Shown: positions 1 through 9,889, counted from the first letter of the stretch. The stretch is 18,286 nt of DNA from Larix sibirica (GCA_004151065.3 NWUY0300010976.1:12447-30732); one strand, 5' to 3'. Translations and numbers: made by a program. The notes: generated by a model from the sequence alone, not told the origin.

Positions 1-1040
1 ACATCCTATAGAATATTCTACATGGATGAATGCTGAAGAATTGGAGGCAAAGGGTTTCTTAGTAGTTGATTTACTGAACAGGGGTTCATAATTTTAACCT
101 TGGGAGCATGATGCATGGGTATCAATGCTAAGTCAGGAATGTGATTACGTGTTTACATGTTGTGGATAGCAAGAGGACAAGCTTCCCTGAAATGGGAAGA
201 AGATTCGTTTGTTAAGTAGTTTAACCAAGTGTCAATATGTAACCAACCAGTTTGTTGTCAGTTTTGGAGAAATAGGACATAGTGGAAATTTGATACTCCT
301 TGTGTGGAGGTCAAGCCAGTTAACCAATTTGTTGTCAAATGATAGTGACTCCTTCTGTAATGGAGGAAAGTTTGTTAGTTAGTTTGTTTGTTGTTGAGCC
401 ACTCGGTTTAGGATATTTTCGAATGGGTAAAATAGGAGGATATTAGGAATTAGGGGAGAGGTCGATCCATACAAGAGAGAGCTCTGTGTAAGAAAGAGTT
501 AGCGGGATATTTTCCTGCACACCAGAGGAAAATACGACTGTATAGATGTTTTTGTTGTCACTTAATGAAAGGAGCAAGTTCTGTGTGTTAATGGTGTTAC
601 TGTGCATTTGAATGAGAGATAAGACTAGATTCTATCAGGTAGAGCTATGTGCAAATGTTAACCTGATGTCTATGTGAATGAATGTTTGTCTTTGTAAACA
701 GACAGTTAATGCATAGCAGAGATTGTTTCTTTCCATCTTTAGTTTCTCATCGGATCTGGACAAAGACCGAGCTGGATTGATTGATTCTCTGATCAATCCA
801 TGAGAAAACCGCAGAGTCACAGTTGATTCAAACAATAGAGGTTGGACGGCTCAGATCAAAGATGAAAGGAAGATCGAAGGTGGGGAAAGAATCAATCAAG
901 TGAACGTGCATCGAAGTTAGTGTCTCTGCAAGAAAATGTGAAGTGTTCTGCACTAATCAAAGATCAACAGACGAGATAGAACCCACAAAAGATTGACGGT
1001 CGATATCGCGTTCCGTAGAAGGAAGAGATCGGGAGTTAGC
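1..1040. other. AT-rich LTR- or leader-like stretch, no gene
   Basis: No reading frame here looks like a protein; the one short frame near its end reads as noise. Two visible internal repeats are a TTTGTTGTCA word (about 249 and 328, both after AACCA) and a GGATATTTT word (about 411 and 505). Position and composition suggest the LTR and leader of the retroelement whose pol relic starts at 1439. I could not find paired LTR ends, a convincing primer binding site or a target-site duplication, so this is inference from context. Confidence 0.3.
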
Positions 1041-1048
1041 GGCAAGAG

Positions 1049-1251
1049 TTGCGGGAACCGTGTTGGGGAAGCGTCTTTGTGGAAAGCTCTTTCAAGAAGG
1101 AATGTAAGGTGCACCTTCAATCCGCAATTTGCAAGCTGCAGAACGAAGTGTTGTGGAAGGGCCGTTGTGGGAAGGCGACTGCGGAAGGATCGTTGCGGAA
1201 GAATACTGCAATTGCGGAAAGAAGGTGTTTCCACAAGACTATTGCGGAAGG
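1049..1251 (+). repeat. Degenerate array of TTGYGGRAAG words
   Basis: About nine near-copies of one 9-11 base word occur in 200 bases, irregularly spaced by about 10-65 bases. Starts are near 1049 (TTGCGGGAA), 1063 (TTGGGGAAG), 1077 (TTGTGGAAAG), 1151, 1165, 1179, 1193, 1211 and 1241 (TTGCGGAAGG). Much of the sequence between copies is unrelated, so this is an interspersed-word array rather than a simple tandem repeat. It stays open in several frames on the + strand, but the frames share no family resemblance and I do not call a gene. It sits just upstream of the pol relic, where a retroelement 5' leader would be. Confidence 0.6.
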
Positions 1252-1438
1252 TCAATTATGACTATCAAAATGTTGCAAAAAGCCAATTTTGAAGGGGAGG
1301 ACCGCAAGTGAGAAGAACCTAGCTGGTTTTTGGCTAAGGTTGGTTGTCTGATTTCGAAGGATCACAATAATTCCTAGGAAGCAGGTTGGATTGGCTCTTG
1401 GTCACTCTCGCCTGCACCACAACTATATGCTCCTGAAA

Positions 1439-1990
1439 ATGGACCATATCCCACAAAAGGTTGTTGGGAAAGATAGGATGTCTATGCTTGATGTTTTTTC
1501 AGGGTATAATCAGGTCAAGGTGCGTTCATAGGATCAAGAGAAGATGACTTTCACCACACCCTAGGGGACTTTCATGTATGCCAAGATGTCGTTTGGGATC
1601 CTCAAAGCAGGTGCCACTTTTCAAAGAGATATGGATATAGCATTTGCTGATGAGAAGGATAGGTTTGTGGTTATTTATATGGATGATATTATAGTATACT
1701 CCAAGTCATATAAAGACCATTTGAAACACTTGCAGCAGGTTTTCTTGAAATGTAGGAAATTTTGCATTTCCTTGAACCCAAAAAATTCAAACTTTGCTAT
1801 GCATGAGGGTAGGTTACTAGGTCATATTATATCAAGAGATGGCATAAAGATAAATATAGACAAGGTTGTATCCATACAAAAAATTGACTTTCCTAGGAGC
1901 AAGAAGGAGATCTAATAATTTATTGGGAGAGTCAATGTTTCAAGGAGATTCATCCTAAATTTATAGAAACCATGAAATTTATCACGAGCA
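1439..1990 (+). pseudogene. Reverse transcriptase relic (Ty3/gypsy)
   Basis: The frame starting near 1439 reads LDVFSGYNQVKV, then a segment around MSFGILKAGATFQR, then the catalytic YMDDIIVYSK box (about 1676-1706), and ends with GRLLGHIISRDGIKI. These are the RT fingers/palm motifs in their normal order, including both aspartates of the YMDD box. Two TAG stops interrupt the frame at 1529-1531 and 1562-1564, and a TAATAA pair ends it at 1913-1918. A thumb-like stretch follows in the same frame past those stops to about 1990. It is a pseudogene, although the 113-codon core is still open. Confidence 0.92.
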
Positions 1991-2049
1991 TTCTAAAGAA
2001 GGACAATCAGATCAAGTGGAACAACAAGGATATACAATCCTTATATGAT

Positions 2050-2470
2050 ATAAAAAAAGGCCATAACTGAAGCACTGGTGCTAGTTAGCCCTGATTTTTC
2101 AAAGGAATTCATGATGTTCTCCTTTTCTTTGGAACATTCTATAGCTGGAGTTTTTACTGTAGAAAAACCAGGAGGGAGCTAAAAAACCAGTAGCTTTTTT
2201 CATCAAAGCTTTGAGGGATGCTGAACTAAAATATAACATAATGGAAAAACATGCCTATGCCCTAATCAAAGCTTTGAAGGACTTCCGAGTCTATGTCTTG
2301 CACTCTCACATTGTCTCCTTCGTCCCAAGCACCGCAATAGAAGACATTTTGACACATCCTAATCCTAATGGCCAAAGGGAAAAATGGGTAGTTGTACTAC
2401 TGGAGTAAGATATGGAGATCAAGCCCACAAATATTGTTAAAGGATAGGGGTTGGATAGAATGATGGCTTA
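2050..2470 (+). pseudogene. RNase H relic of the Ty3/gypsy pol
   Basis: The clear part is open from 2211 to the TAA at 2406-2408. It reads RDAELKYNIMEKHAYALIKA and then LKDFRVYVLHS, the conserved plant Ty3/gypsy RNase H segment with its acidic residue in NIMEK. The part before 2211 (from about 2050) shows a recognisable PVAFFIKAL just upstream, but is broken by stops and a frame change. The frame differs from the RT by one base step. After the stop, a phrase like MEIKPTNIVKG continues the connection domain to about 2450. Confidence 0.85.
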
Positions 2471-2510
2471 AGCGAATTACGACTCCCTATAAGTTTGTCT
2501 TATTTCATAC

Positions 2511-3520
2511 TTGACAGACGACGACGCCCAAGGACCGCCATTGCAGGTAACAGAAGAAAATTCCTCCCCCCCTTGGTACAACGATGTTATACATGTCCTA
2601 CAAAATATGTATGCACCTCCAGAAATGGACAAAAATAGAGCCATATCATTCAAGCTAAAGTCAACAAAATTCTGCATAATGAATGGCAATTTGTATTAGA
2701 AAGATCCAGGGGGGATATTGTTGAATTGTCTGTTGGAGAATGAAGCTAAGAAGACCATGAAAGAGTTTCACCAGGGTGTCTGTGGGGACATCTCTACTGG
2801 AAGGCCATAGTGAACAAGATTCTCAGGGAAAGCTTCTATTTGCAGACCATGTTCAACGATGTGTACAAAGAGGTGGCTTCCTGTCATGAATGCTATATTT
2901 TCGAAGGAAAAAGGAAGTTGTTACCTTTACCTCTGAAACCTATTTCAGTAGAATCCACCTTCCATTAATGGGCTTTGGATTTTAGAAGAGAAATCCATCC
3001 CACGTCCTCTGGGTAGCACAAATGGATATTGACTGCAACAGACTACTTCACCAAGTGGATCGAAGCTATACCTACTAAGCGAGCCACAAATACTGTCATT
3101 ATGAAATTCTTGGAAGAGAACATCATTTCCATATTTGGGTGTCCTAGTAAGATCATCACTGACAATACCCAAGCCTTTAAGTCGAAAAAGATGATCAATT
3201 TCCGCAATGACTACCACATCAAGTTGGGTCACTCTACATCCTATTATCCACAGGGGAATGAGTTGATCGAGTCATCCAACAAAATTTTTGTTAGAATAAT
3301 CAAAAAATTGTTGCAGGAGAACAAGAAGGCATGGCATGCCAAACTGATCTTCGTGTTGTGGGATGACAGAGTCACCATCAAAATATCCATCGGGACATCC
3401 CCATTCCAGCTGGTGTATGGAACATAGGTAGTTTTCCCTTAGCCTTTAAAATTTCCTGTGATGAAATTATTGCAAGAACAAGAGGGGGAACATGAACCTA
3501 TACAAAGAAGAGTCAATCAA
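2511..3520 (+). pseudogene. Integrase relic of the Ty3/gypsy pol
   Basis: A linker (2511-2699, ending at a TAG) leads into the H2C2 zinc-binding region. One His is in EFHQG (about 2770), the second survives only in a shifted frame (GHLYW, about 2785-2800), and the CxxC is SCHEC near 2880-2895. The core, open 3029-3427, keeps the complete catalytic triad: Asp in TATDYF (codon 3041-3043), Asp in IITDN (3161-3163) and Glu in NELIESSN (3269-3271). The spacing is D-x35-E, as expected for a retroviral-type integrase. A TAG at 3425-3427 and the missing upstream frame make it non-functional as encoded. C-terminal similarity (QRRVNQI) fades out at the microsatellite near 3520. Confidence 0.92.
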
Positions 3521-3521
3521 A

Positions 3522-3557
<36 letters not shown>
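3522..3557 (+). repeat. Compound microsatellite (TC)9(TA)9
   Basis: Nine uninterrupted TC units (3522-3539) run directly into nine TA units (3540-3557). It begins where recognisable integrase C-terminal sequence ends. Its purity contrasts with the decayed surroundings, so it expanded after the element died. Confidence 0.95.
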
Positions 3558-3558
<1 letters not shown>

Positions 3559-3559
3559 C

Positions 3560-4469
3560 CCAATGGCATGGGCACTGGTCTACTTGTTCTTCACTAGCTC
3601 ACATGAAGGGTAGCATCCCCAGTTGGAGTCGATGTTATCACCTGAACCTACACCCGAGTTAAATTATCTTAATGATCTACCTAGGTCTGGTTTCTATTCC
3701 ATTTGTCTCCAGGCCTCCAAGGGGTTCAGGGGACTACTCCGAGTATCATTAATTCTAAATTCATCATCCCCCACTTACCTAATATCCCCATCTTGTGACA
3801 GTCCAATTTATACACTTCCATAGCGCCAGAAAAAGAAAATAATCCATAAGTGCTATGAAAGGGATGAAACTTCTGTACCGCCAATTTAAAAATAAAAATC
3901 TGAATGCGTCCGCTACAAAAGTATCCTTCACTCTCGAAGCACCCGATACCTGCTACCTAGCATTTCCATTATGAAAGTCTATGAAAATACCATAGCGCCA
4001 GTCCCCTTCCATAAAACTCCTCCGCTACAAAATTCTCCAAAAATATCGTAGCTCCCAAACCCCATTACCAGATGTCGGCGCTATAACATATTTCATCATT
4101 CCTGCAGCGTCCAATCACCAAGTCAAAAGCACCACCTCTACCAAAACTTGTGAAAGGTGATGATGGGTCGTCAAATATTGATCGAATCGTGATGGGCTCC
4201 CGTCACATCTCCCCAACCAATATGCTCAACCAGATTATAATATGATCACCTGCAGTTCCACCTTTTACCACCATTAAGACCATCATTCTCCTTACTAATC
4301 GGTACACCCTAAGCTATCAAATATTGTTTAAACCAACTCCCAATGAAGTCGAGTCGTAACTCCTAGTGATCAAAGGTGTTAAGACCCAGTTTTACGATTA
4401 AGGGAAATTACCACTCCGATAATTCCCACAGATGTCGAAAAATCAGAAGTCGAAGACTAGAGTAAAGTT
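3560..4469. other. Spacer between pol relic and second ORF, non-coding
   Basis: Apart from the iterated-word block at 3821-4112, I see no gene. The frames contain many stops and no recognised motif; the longest (about 66 codons near 3623) uses no ATG and shows no family resemblance. It is probably untranslated retroelement sequence, judging from its position between two retroelement-type ORF relics in the same orientation. Confidence 0.4.
3821..4112. repeat. Field of iterated TAGCGCC / CGCTACAAAA words (left block)
   Basis: Two related words alternate: TAGCGCCA at 3821 and 3993, CGCTACAAAA at 3911 and 4023. Weaker forms include GTGCTATGAAA (3850), TGTACCGCCAA (about 3874), TCGTAGCTCCC (about 4046), GGCGCTATA (4077) and GCAGCGTCC (about 4105). 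TAGCG and CGCTA are reverse complements, so the same core appears in both orientations. No coding frame runs through it. It lies between the pol relic and the decayed second ORF and recurs on the far side of that ORF. Confidence 0.55.
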
Positions 4470-5850
4470 ATGAAGCTTGAAACAACCAAGAAGAAGATGA
4501 AGAAGGGTGGGGCCATAGTTCTCTATGAACATCTAGACACAGGGATGTTAGATGCTCACCCCATAGCACACCATTTCTTCAGTCGTATCAGTTTCCTAAG
4601 GTTCTGTGAAAAGATACAGGGGTATCATAAACATGTATCCAGGGACTTCATGTTGAATTTTGATGGGAGGAAAACCAGAGTCAGACCACTGGAGATGGAA
4701 GTGAATTCCAAATCGATAGCCGCTGCTACAAAGATACCTAGGGTCAGGGAAGAATGGTTCAAATTCACAAAGTTTGAGATGGTGGAATGTGACCACTTCC
4801 TTAGGGATGATAACAAAGGGGATAACTTATCCAAAGGCGTACCTAGGGCATGGTTAACCAAGCAATACAAGGATCTCCTGCTAATCATCATAAAATACTT
4901 CACCTGTGAAGGCCGATACGACACAACTTATTAGTACCATTTCAGGTTGTTGTTACATTTTATAGGGAAAAAACACATGGACTTACCCTTCTTTCTCTAC
5001 AGGAGTTTAGGGAACATGGTCGATAAAGCACAGTAGAAGAAGGATAAAATTGACCACTATATATTCCACTTTGTCTTAATTAAACTTTTGGTTCTAGAGG
5101 AATTACAAAAGATAAACAGGGAATGGAACTCTTTCCTCTTTCTAGTAGGCTATGAACTAGAAGCCATGACCCCTATGCTTAAGAGGAACGCTTCCGACAA
5201 AGAAAAGAAGAAAGAGGTAGAAGTCAAGGCCAAAGTTGGAGGAAGCTCATATCATGCTAGAAGCATGCGCAATAAAAAGAGGGAAATAACAAGCCCTAAG
5301 AAACCAGTCAAAATAAAGGTGGGGATGGTTGAGATTTCCCAAAACTCAAGCACTCAGAGAGCTAAAAGGAAGTTAAAAATGGAAGAAAACCCAGAAGAAA
5401 AACCAGGCAGGACCAAGAGGAGGCTAGTAGAACCTGCAAAATAGCTCAAAACATAGGCAAGGACAAGAAACCGCAGGGTAAAAGGGTGGAAGATGCACCA
5501 AACATAACTAAAATAGAAGTACCAAGAAGATCTCTCACCAGGTCATCTGTGAGAGATATGGTTCCCACAAATGTAAAAGCTTTTGCATATAAAGATACAC
5601 CCAAGGTCTCTCAATCACCCATCCAAATAGAGTAAGAGGAACGACCTCATGATGCCCCCTCTTTTCCCATACAACCTGCTCATGAAATCCCAAAAAATCC
5701 CTCCTCCACACCAAAATGAGGCCACCTCAAAGGTTGACCATCTAAAAGTAGAGCTCCAAAAGGTCAAAGGGGAAAACCTAAAGATCAAAGGAGAGAACCT
5801 ATAGATCAAAGAGGAAACTAGAAATTATAGGGGGCGCTGACAAAAGAACT
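4470..5850 (+). pseudogene. Decayed extra ORF of a plant retroelement, unknown function
   Basis: An ATG at 4470 opens a frame that keeps register to 5444, broken only by TAG at 4932-4934 and 5034-5036 and closed by TAG at 5442-5444. The first about 200 codons are globular, with phrases such as HHFFSRISFLRF, VNSKSIAAATKIP, EEWFKF and KYFTCEGRYDTTY. The next part is strongly basic (KKEVEVKAKV, RAKRKLKM, GRTKRRLVE). One frame step later it continues as VEDAPNITKIEVPRRSLTRS. After a further shift near 5715 it ends in a heptad-like stretch (VELQKVKGENLKIKGENL), a probable coiled coil. I recall similar ORFs beside Ty3/gypsy pol in land-plant repeats, but know no function. It could be an envelope-position ORF, a diverged gag-like protein or a captured gene. 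Confidence 0.6.
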
Positions 5851-6354
5851 ATGCCGCATAGAAAAGAGCTTAAACGAAAAAAAAAGAGAAGACTAAAGAG
5901 ATGGCGTCCACTGAGGCTGCAAGTGCAAAATATTTACCTAAGAAACCATCTGCTACAAGCAAAGAATATGACCCTCCAAGAATAATTGCATCAATACAGA
6001 AGCAAGGTGTTAGGAGAAAATTTGGATATCCTTGTTGATGTAGCAGTCTGGACGGAATGATGGTCTATCCTATTTAAAGCCTAAAATTTATCCCAATCAC
6101 AAATTTTGGCCGCGACTTATAGGAAATGCAACTAAAATCAACAAAAAATTATCTCTGTCTAAAACTCCTAAAGCCAGGGTTGCTAGCTAGGCTTTCATTT
6201 TTGATGGTCCTGAAATGACTAGATGCTCCCACAAAGGTAAATGGGAGTATATCAGGCTTAGCAGAAGCGAGAGTAACTACCCAAGGTTCCTAAAGGCAGA
6301 TTTTTGAAGACAAGTGGTCAAACACTAAAACTATGGCATTTTCCATAACTTCCT
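5850..6354. other. Tail of the decayed ORF and untranslated spacer
   Basis: Frames are short and broken. A few phrases on the + strand after 5850 could extend the coiled-coil ORF by some tens of codons. From about 6060 onward I see no coding signal. The stretch ends where the second field of iterated words begins. Confidence 0.35.
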
Positions 6355-6895
6355 TAGCGCCAATGAGCCAAAAATAGAAGGTGTGCTACAAAAGTTCCCA
6401 TAACTTCTACAACATCCACACGCTACAGATTTGGTGATACTCTATGAGATTTTTGGGTAGACTCATTTGCATCATGAATAGTTTCCCAAGTATGGCAGGT
6501 ATATTTGTTTCTAGATCTATAAAGATGATCGCCAGGCTAATGGGTTTCTTGAAATAGGAATCAAGAAGATCTAGTTCCTACAAGAGTACTATTTTTGCAG
6601 GCCAACATAACTAAGCTTTCACACATAGTGGATAGGACCACACCCATTATATTGCAGTTGATATAATAATAAACTCAGAAGGCTGTTATGAAACATGTTT
6701 CTTAGGCAATAAATCTCATGGTTATCACGGTTCGAAAAGGGAGCTACAAGTGCTACAGAAGTTCTGAATCCTTTTTAGGCAATCTTGTAGCACCGACTGA
6801 GTAAAATTTAAAGATGGGCTATGAAAGTTTTGGAAAACACAGTTCTACAGCACCCAAGGTCATTATTGAATCCAGGAAGCTATAGAAGTTCCCAG
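6355..6895. repeat. Field of iterated TAGCGCC / GCTACAAAAGTTCC words (right block)
   Basis: The word family of 3821-4112 returns. Examples are TAGCGCCA at 6355, GTGCTACAAAAGTTCC at 6383, CACGCTACAG at about 6419, GAGCTACAAGTGCTACAGAAGTTC from about 6741, GTAGCACCGA at about 6787, GGGCTATGAAAGTTTT at about 6816, CTACAGCACCC at about 6845 and GAAGCTATAGAAGTTCCC at about 6876. The consensus is roughly GCTAYARAAGTTCC alternating with TAGCRCC. Copies are 20-60 bases apart with a gap about 6430-6740. No coding frame was found. Confidence 0.55.
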
Positions 6896-6899
6896 TTTT

Positions 6900-8580
6900 A
6901 TTCCAACTCGGCTTATTAGAATTCCTTTGACTATTATTTATGATGGATGAAAGGATTCAAGCACCTAGAAGAAAATTACCTAAGCCCCATCGAATTCCAA
7001 TAAGAGTTCAGGTACCTCTCATGGAGCAGAATTAACTCAGGATAAGAAGGACATGCAGATCACAGCAACATTCACATCCAGTTTCACCAATAGTTATTAA
7101 AATAGAAATTTAGTGGATCCATCACTTGAATTTAATTTATTTTTACATCTAAGCAATTTACTATTTTTAGAACTAGTCGAGGCAATTAGGGTTTCGGATT
7201 TTTGCATAAACAATTTGTAAGTTTATTTAAAGCAAATTTTTAGATTTTTGAAGGATTTGAACTTGAGAGAGAACCACTTTGGGTATTCTACTTATTTTCC
7301 AGAATCATTTAATATCAATGCAAAACTACTAAGTGATTGAGCCTAAGATTAATGTGATGATGTTCAGATGTCTGTTTTTCCTATGTTATGCCCCTTTTCT
7401 CTGTTTTTTTTCATTTAATATGTTTTCTGCTTCAAAATGTTTGATCAAGAATTTGTGATTTAGAATTCACCCTGTGATAGGTGCTCTGAATTCATGTGAT
7501 TAAGAATTTCACTTTTCTTCTAAAGTTGTTAGAATTCATCCCAATCTAGATGCTCTACATGCAATGGATTGTTCTCCCCTTTCTTCTATCACACCGCTAA
7601 TATATTATTGACAGAAAAAACCTCATTTACCTTTCCTCTATCCCTGAACTTATCAATTTCCAACCAATCATTGATAGTTATATGAACCCTAATGTTGACA
7701 CTGTACCCAATGGAAACCCTCTCTGATCTTACCATTTAAAATCCAAAAAAATCCTAATTCCCCCATACAAAATATCTAGCCATTGAATTAAGTATACAAC
7801 CTATTTCTTTGTGACCTTTGAGTGACTAAGTTGTCACAGAAATCCCTCTTCGAGGTTGGAAGGGATAGCTTCCAGTATTACAAGTAAGTTTGAAATAGTT
7901 GCCTTAGGATTTTTTTTGCAACAACCCAGACCAAATTCGTGAGTGACAACAACACACTCAAGCATCAATTTAAGTGAATAAAGGAAAAAATAAAAGTACA
8001 GATTCATGAAACATCCTCCTTCCTTACTCACCCTCTTTGTGAGAATCATACCATCTGCCACCTCCATAATCCTCATCGCCAATACTCCAGATGGTCCCAC
8101 TCACCATGACACAAGGCCTCTATAGTAACCTATCCACAGATTATATAGCAGGAATCAAATCATTCTTTGGAATCTCCCATGGCTTAGCCACCCTCCCAAC
8201 TTGTAGTAAATGCATGACCTCATCAAAATTAACCCAAATCTAGGCCTAATCGATATTAACCAACATCTAGTTACCCGTAACCCGATCCCGACATTGGGAT
8301 GATTACACCCTAGGCATCTCGAAAGGCTAGCCTCTGCTCCCTCCATATACACCCTTAAGACACCAATCGTAGGAATCATAAATCCTTCTCCATATGCCTC
8401 CCCCTGACAAGGATACCTCCAACCGTGGGCTTTTGGTAGAAAAGTTAGTGACCATTGACATATAATTATTTCATTAAGGATTTCACAGGTTGCAGTTATC
8501 TTCAAGGGGGATTGGATNCAACTACACTATCACATTTCTTTCGATTAAATCTTGTGGAGGATGATCAAAAATGAATTTTT
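6900..8580. other. Gene-free repeat-like DNA
   Basis: No frame on either strand has recognisable motifs. The longest are about 88 codons (7834-8100) and 116 codons (8155-8505), both on the minus strand; neither shows family resemblance, and I treat them as chance. A diverged direct repeat of about 28 bases is visible at 7460-7487 and 7529-7556: both start TTAGAATTCA, end TGCTCT, and match at 21 of 28 positions. A TGTGAC/GTCACA inverted pair sits at 7810-7838. One ambiguous base (n) is at 8518. Retroelement non-coding sequence is likely but unproven. Confidence 0.4.
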
Positions 8581-8939
8581 CCACCTTACACCTATAAGAC
8601 CATGTGTTTGATTGGTGGGCAATGTAGGAATGCAAATGAGATGGAGGCAATCAATTGGCGATAACTACTTGGAATGAATTTGTTACTAGTTTGCGTCTCA
8701 TCCTTTTGAGGTGTATACCCAATAAGATTACTTCTCATCTTTAAAGATTATGAAGCAAGAAGACACTATAATCTGCTTACAAAAATATCTCTACAAGATA
8801 TAGTTACCATTTATATCGATAAGCTAAAATAATTTATTCGTGGACATTTCAAAGCCTTGAAACTTATTGCTCTTAAGGAGACCATCCAATAGGGCGAGGC
8901 CTATTGAAAGGTGGCTAGAATCACTTTACAATAGGAATT

Positions 8940-9640
8940 TCTTCAAAATCTCCCAAACAACAATGGGTGATCCTAAGGGAACTCAAAAACCTAGTTTGCT
9001 TGTTATCACTACTATTGGACAATCTAAGGGTAAAATGGCATAGCCTACTAACATAGTTGATTTATGCATAGAGGGACTATGTTTTAATTTCAAAGAGAAA
9101 TGTTCCAAGGGACACAAATGCAAGAGTCCTAGGACGATCCACATGATTGAGATTTGGTTTTGGCACTACAGGTGGGTGAAAATAAGTAAGAGTAGATCAT
9201 GGAAGATGAGGACAAAATTACTACTATGGATAACAAACATAATTGTGAGATTTCAATAGTTACCCATAATATGATGGAAATAACTTCATAGATTCCAAGA
9301 TGAATTATTGATGGGGTTGAAAATGAAACCATTACCAAATTTCCAAGTAGTAGTGCCAGTGACCATATGATGGAGTGTGTAGGGATGGTAAAGAAACTAA
9401 AATTACACTTAGATGGCTATGAACCAAGTTTTGTTTTCTGAATTGGTGCTTTAGCAAAGGCTAATGTGGTCACATGAGGGAAATGGTAAAAGACTTTGGA
9501 CAATTTTGCATGATTTTGGAGTAAGATGCATATGAAATTTGAGGAAGCACAACCATTGATCATAGTGAGAGCCTTGCAACCTAGTGCAAACATACAAATA
9601 AAGTAAAGCCCTTCCCCAATGTTGCATGGCACAAACTTTG
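8940..9640 (+). pseudogene. Decayed gag zinc finger and protease-like region (second Ty3/gypsy relic)
   Basis: Around 9059-9130 one frame reads GLCFNFKEKCSKGHKCKSPR. This resembles the gag zinc finger of plant chromovirus-type elements, with the first Cys at 9080, His at 9113 and last Cys at 9119, but Phe (9089) where the second Cys should be. In another frame LQVGENK (about 9166) starts a stretch running to about 9640 that contains MDNKHNCEIS, VKKLKLHLDGYEPSF, GALAKANVV and FWSKMHMKFEEAQPLI. Its phrase order resembles the retropepsin region after gag, with stops throughout. The catalytic Asp-Ser/Thr-Gly was not seen. It is probably a different element from the 1439-3520 relic, since nothing in pol order follows it. 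Sequence from 8580 to 8940 may be more gag but is unreadable. Confidence 0.55.
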
Positions 9641-9783
9641 ATTTTCAAACCTTGTATCCGTGTTTTCTCTTGTCAATGCAACAATGAAACATCACACCTA
9701 TTGCATTGGCATGTGGCAATGAGGGGAACATTGCCACCACGTGACTGTTGTTTAATTTGACATTGTGCCATCTCAACAGGGAA

Positions 9784-9887
9784 CTGTTGTGAGCATACCA
9801 AATGGGCCTTCTGAGTTAGCTGTCAAAGAAGCTGCCTGTTGTAAGCATACGGAATGGGCCTTCTGAGTTAGCTGTCAAGGAAGCTGC
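9784..9887 (+). repeat. 52-bp tandem duplication of exon-like sequence
   Basis: Two adjacent 52-base copies (9784-9835 and 9836-9887) differ at only four positions, so the duplication is fairly recent compared with the surrounding decay. Just upstream is an acceptor-like CTCAACAG ending at 9779. Reading from 9780 gives GTVVSIPNGPSELAVKEAA before the second copy shifts the frame; 52 is not a multiple of three. The second copy in its own frame reads NGPSELAVKEAAWGLAGYAA and then stops. The peptide looks protein-like but I do not recognise it. It could be a captured or degraded exon. Confidence 0.75.
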
Positions 9888-9889
9888 TT

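Larger units (their letters stand above)
1439..3520 (+). mobile_element. Decayed Ty3/gypsy LTR-retrotransposon, pol region
   Basis: Reverse transcriptase, RNase H, integrase zinc-binding region and integrase core follow one another in the order that defines Ty3/gypsy (Metaviridae) pol; Ty1/copia has integrase first. The frame is broken by several in-frame stops and at least two frame changes, between RT and RNase H and between RNase H and the integrase core. It cannot make a polyprotein. No gag or protease is recognisable between the upstream leader-like repeat and the RT, so an internal deletion is likely. No LTR boundaries could be set. The encoded style resembles pol relics that are abundant in conifer genomes. 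Confidence 0.9.

Noticed and set aside
9-20. TAGAATATTCTA palindrome as a heat-shock element
   Set aside because: A single AT-rich palindrome with no neighbouring gene or repeated GAA units is expected by chance.
630-646. TTCTATCAGGTAGAGC as a retroelement primer binding site
   Set aside because: It resembles the initiator-Met type TGGTATCAGAGC only if a four-base insertion is allowed, and no LTR end could be confirmed before it.
953-1311. Several overlapping open frames on both strands around the TTGCGGAAG words
   Set aside because: Openness follows from the G-rich repeated word, which lacks stops. No frame resembles gag.
3623-3823. 66-codon frame after the microsatellite
   Set aside because: No ATG and no recognised motif, and it runs into the iterated-word block.
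8155-8505. 116-codon minus-strand frame
   Set aside because: No motif or homologue recognised; the neighbouring DNA is repeat-like with stops in all frames.
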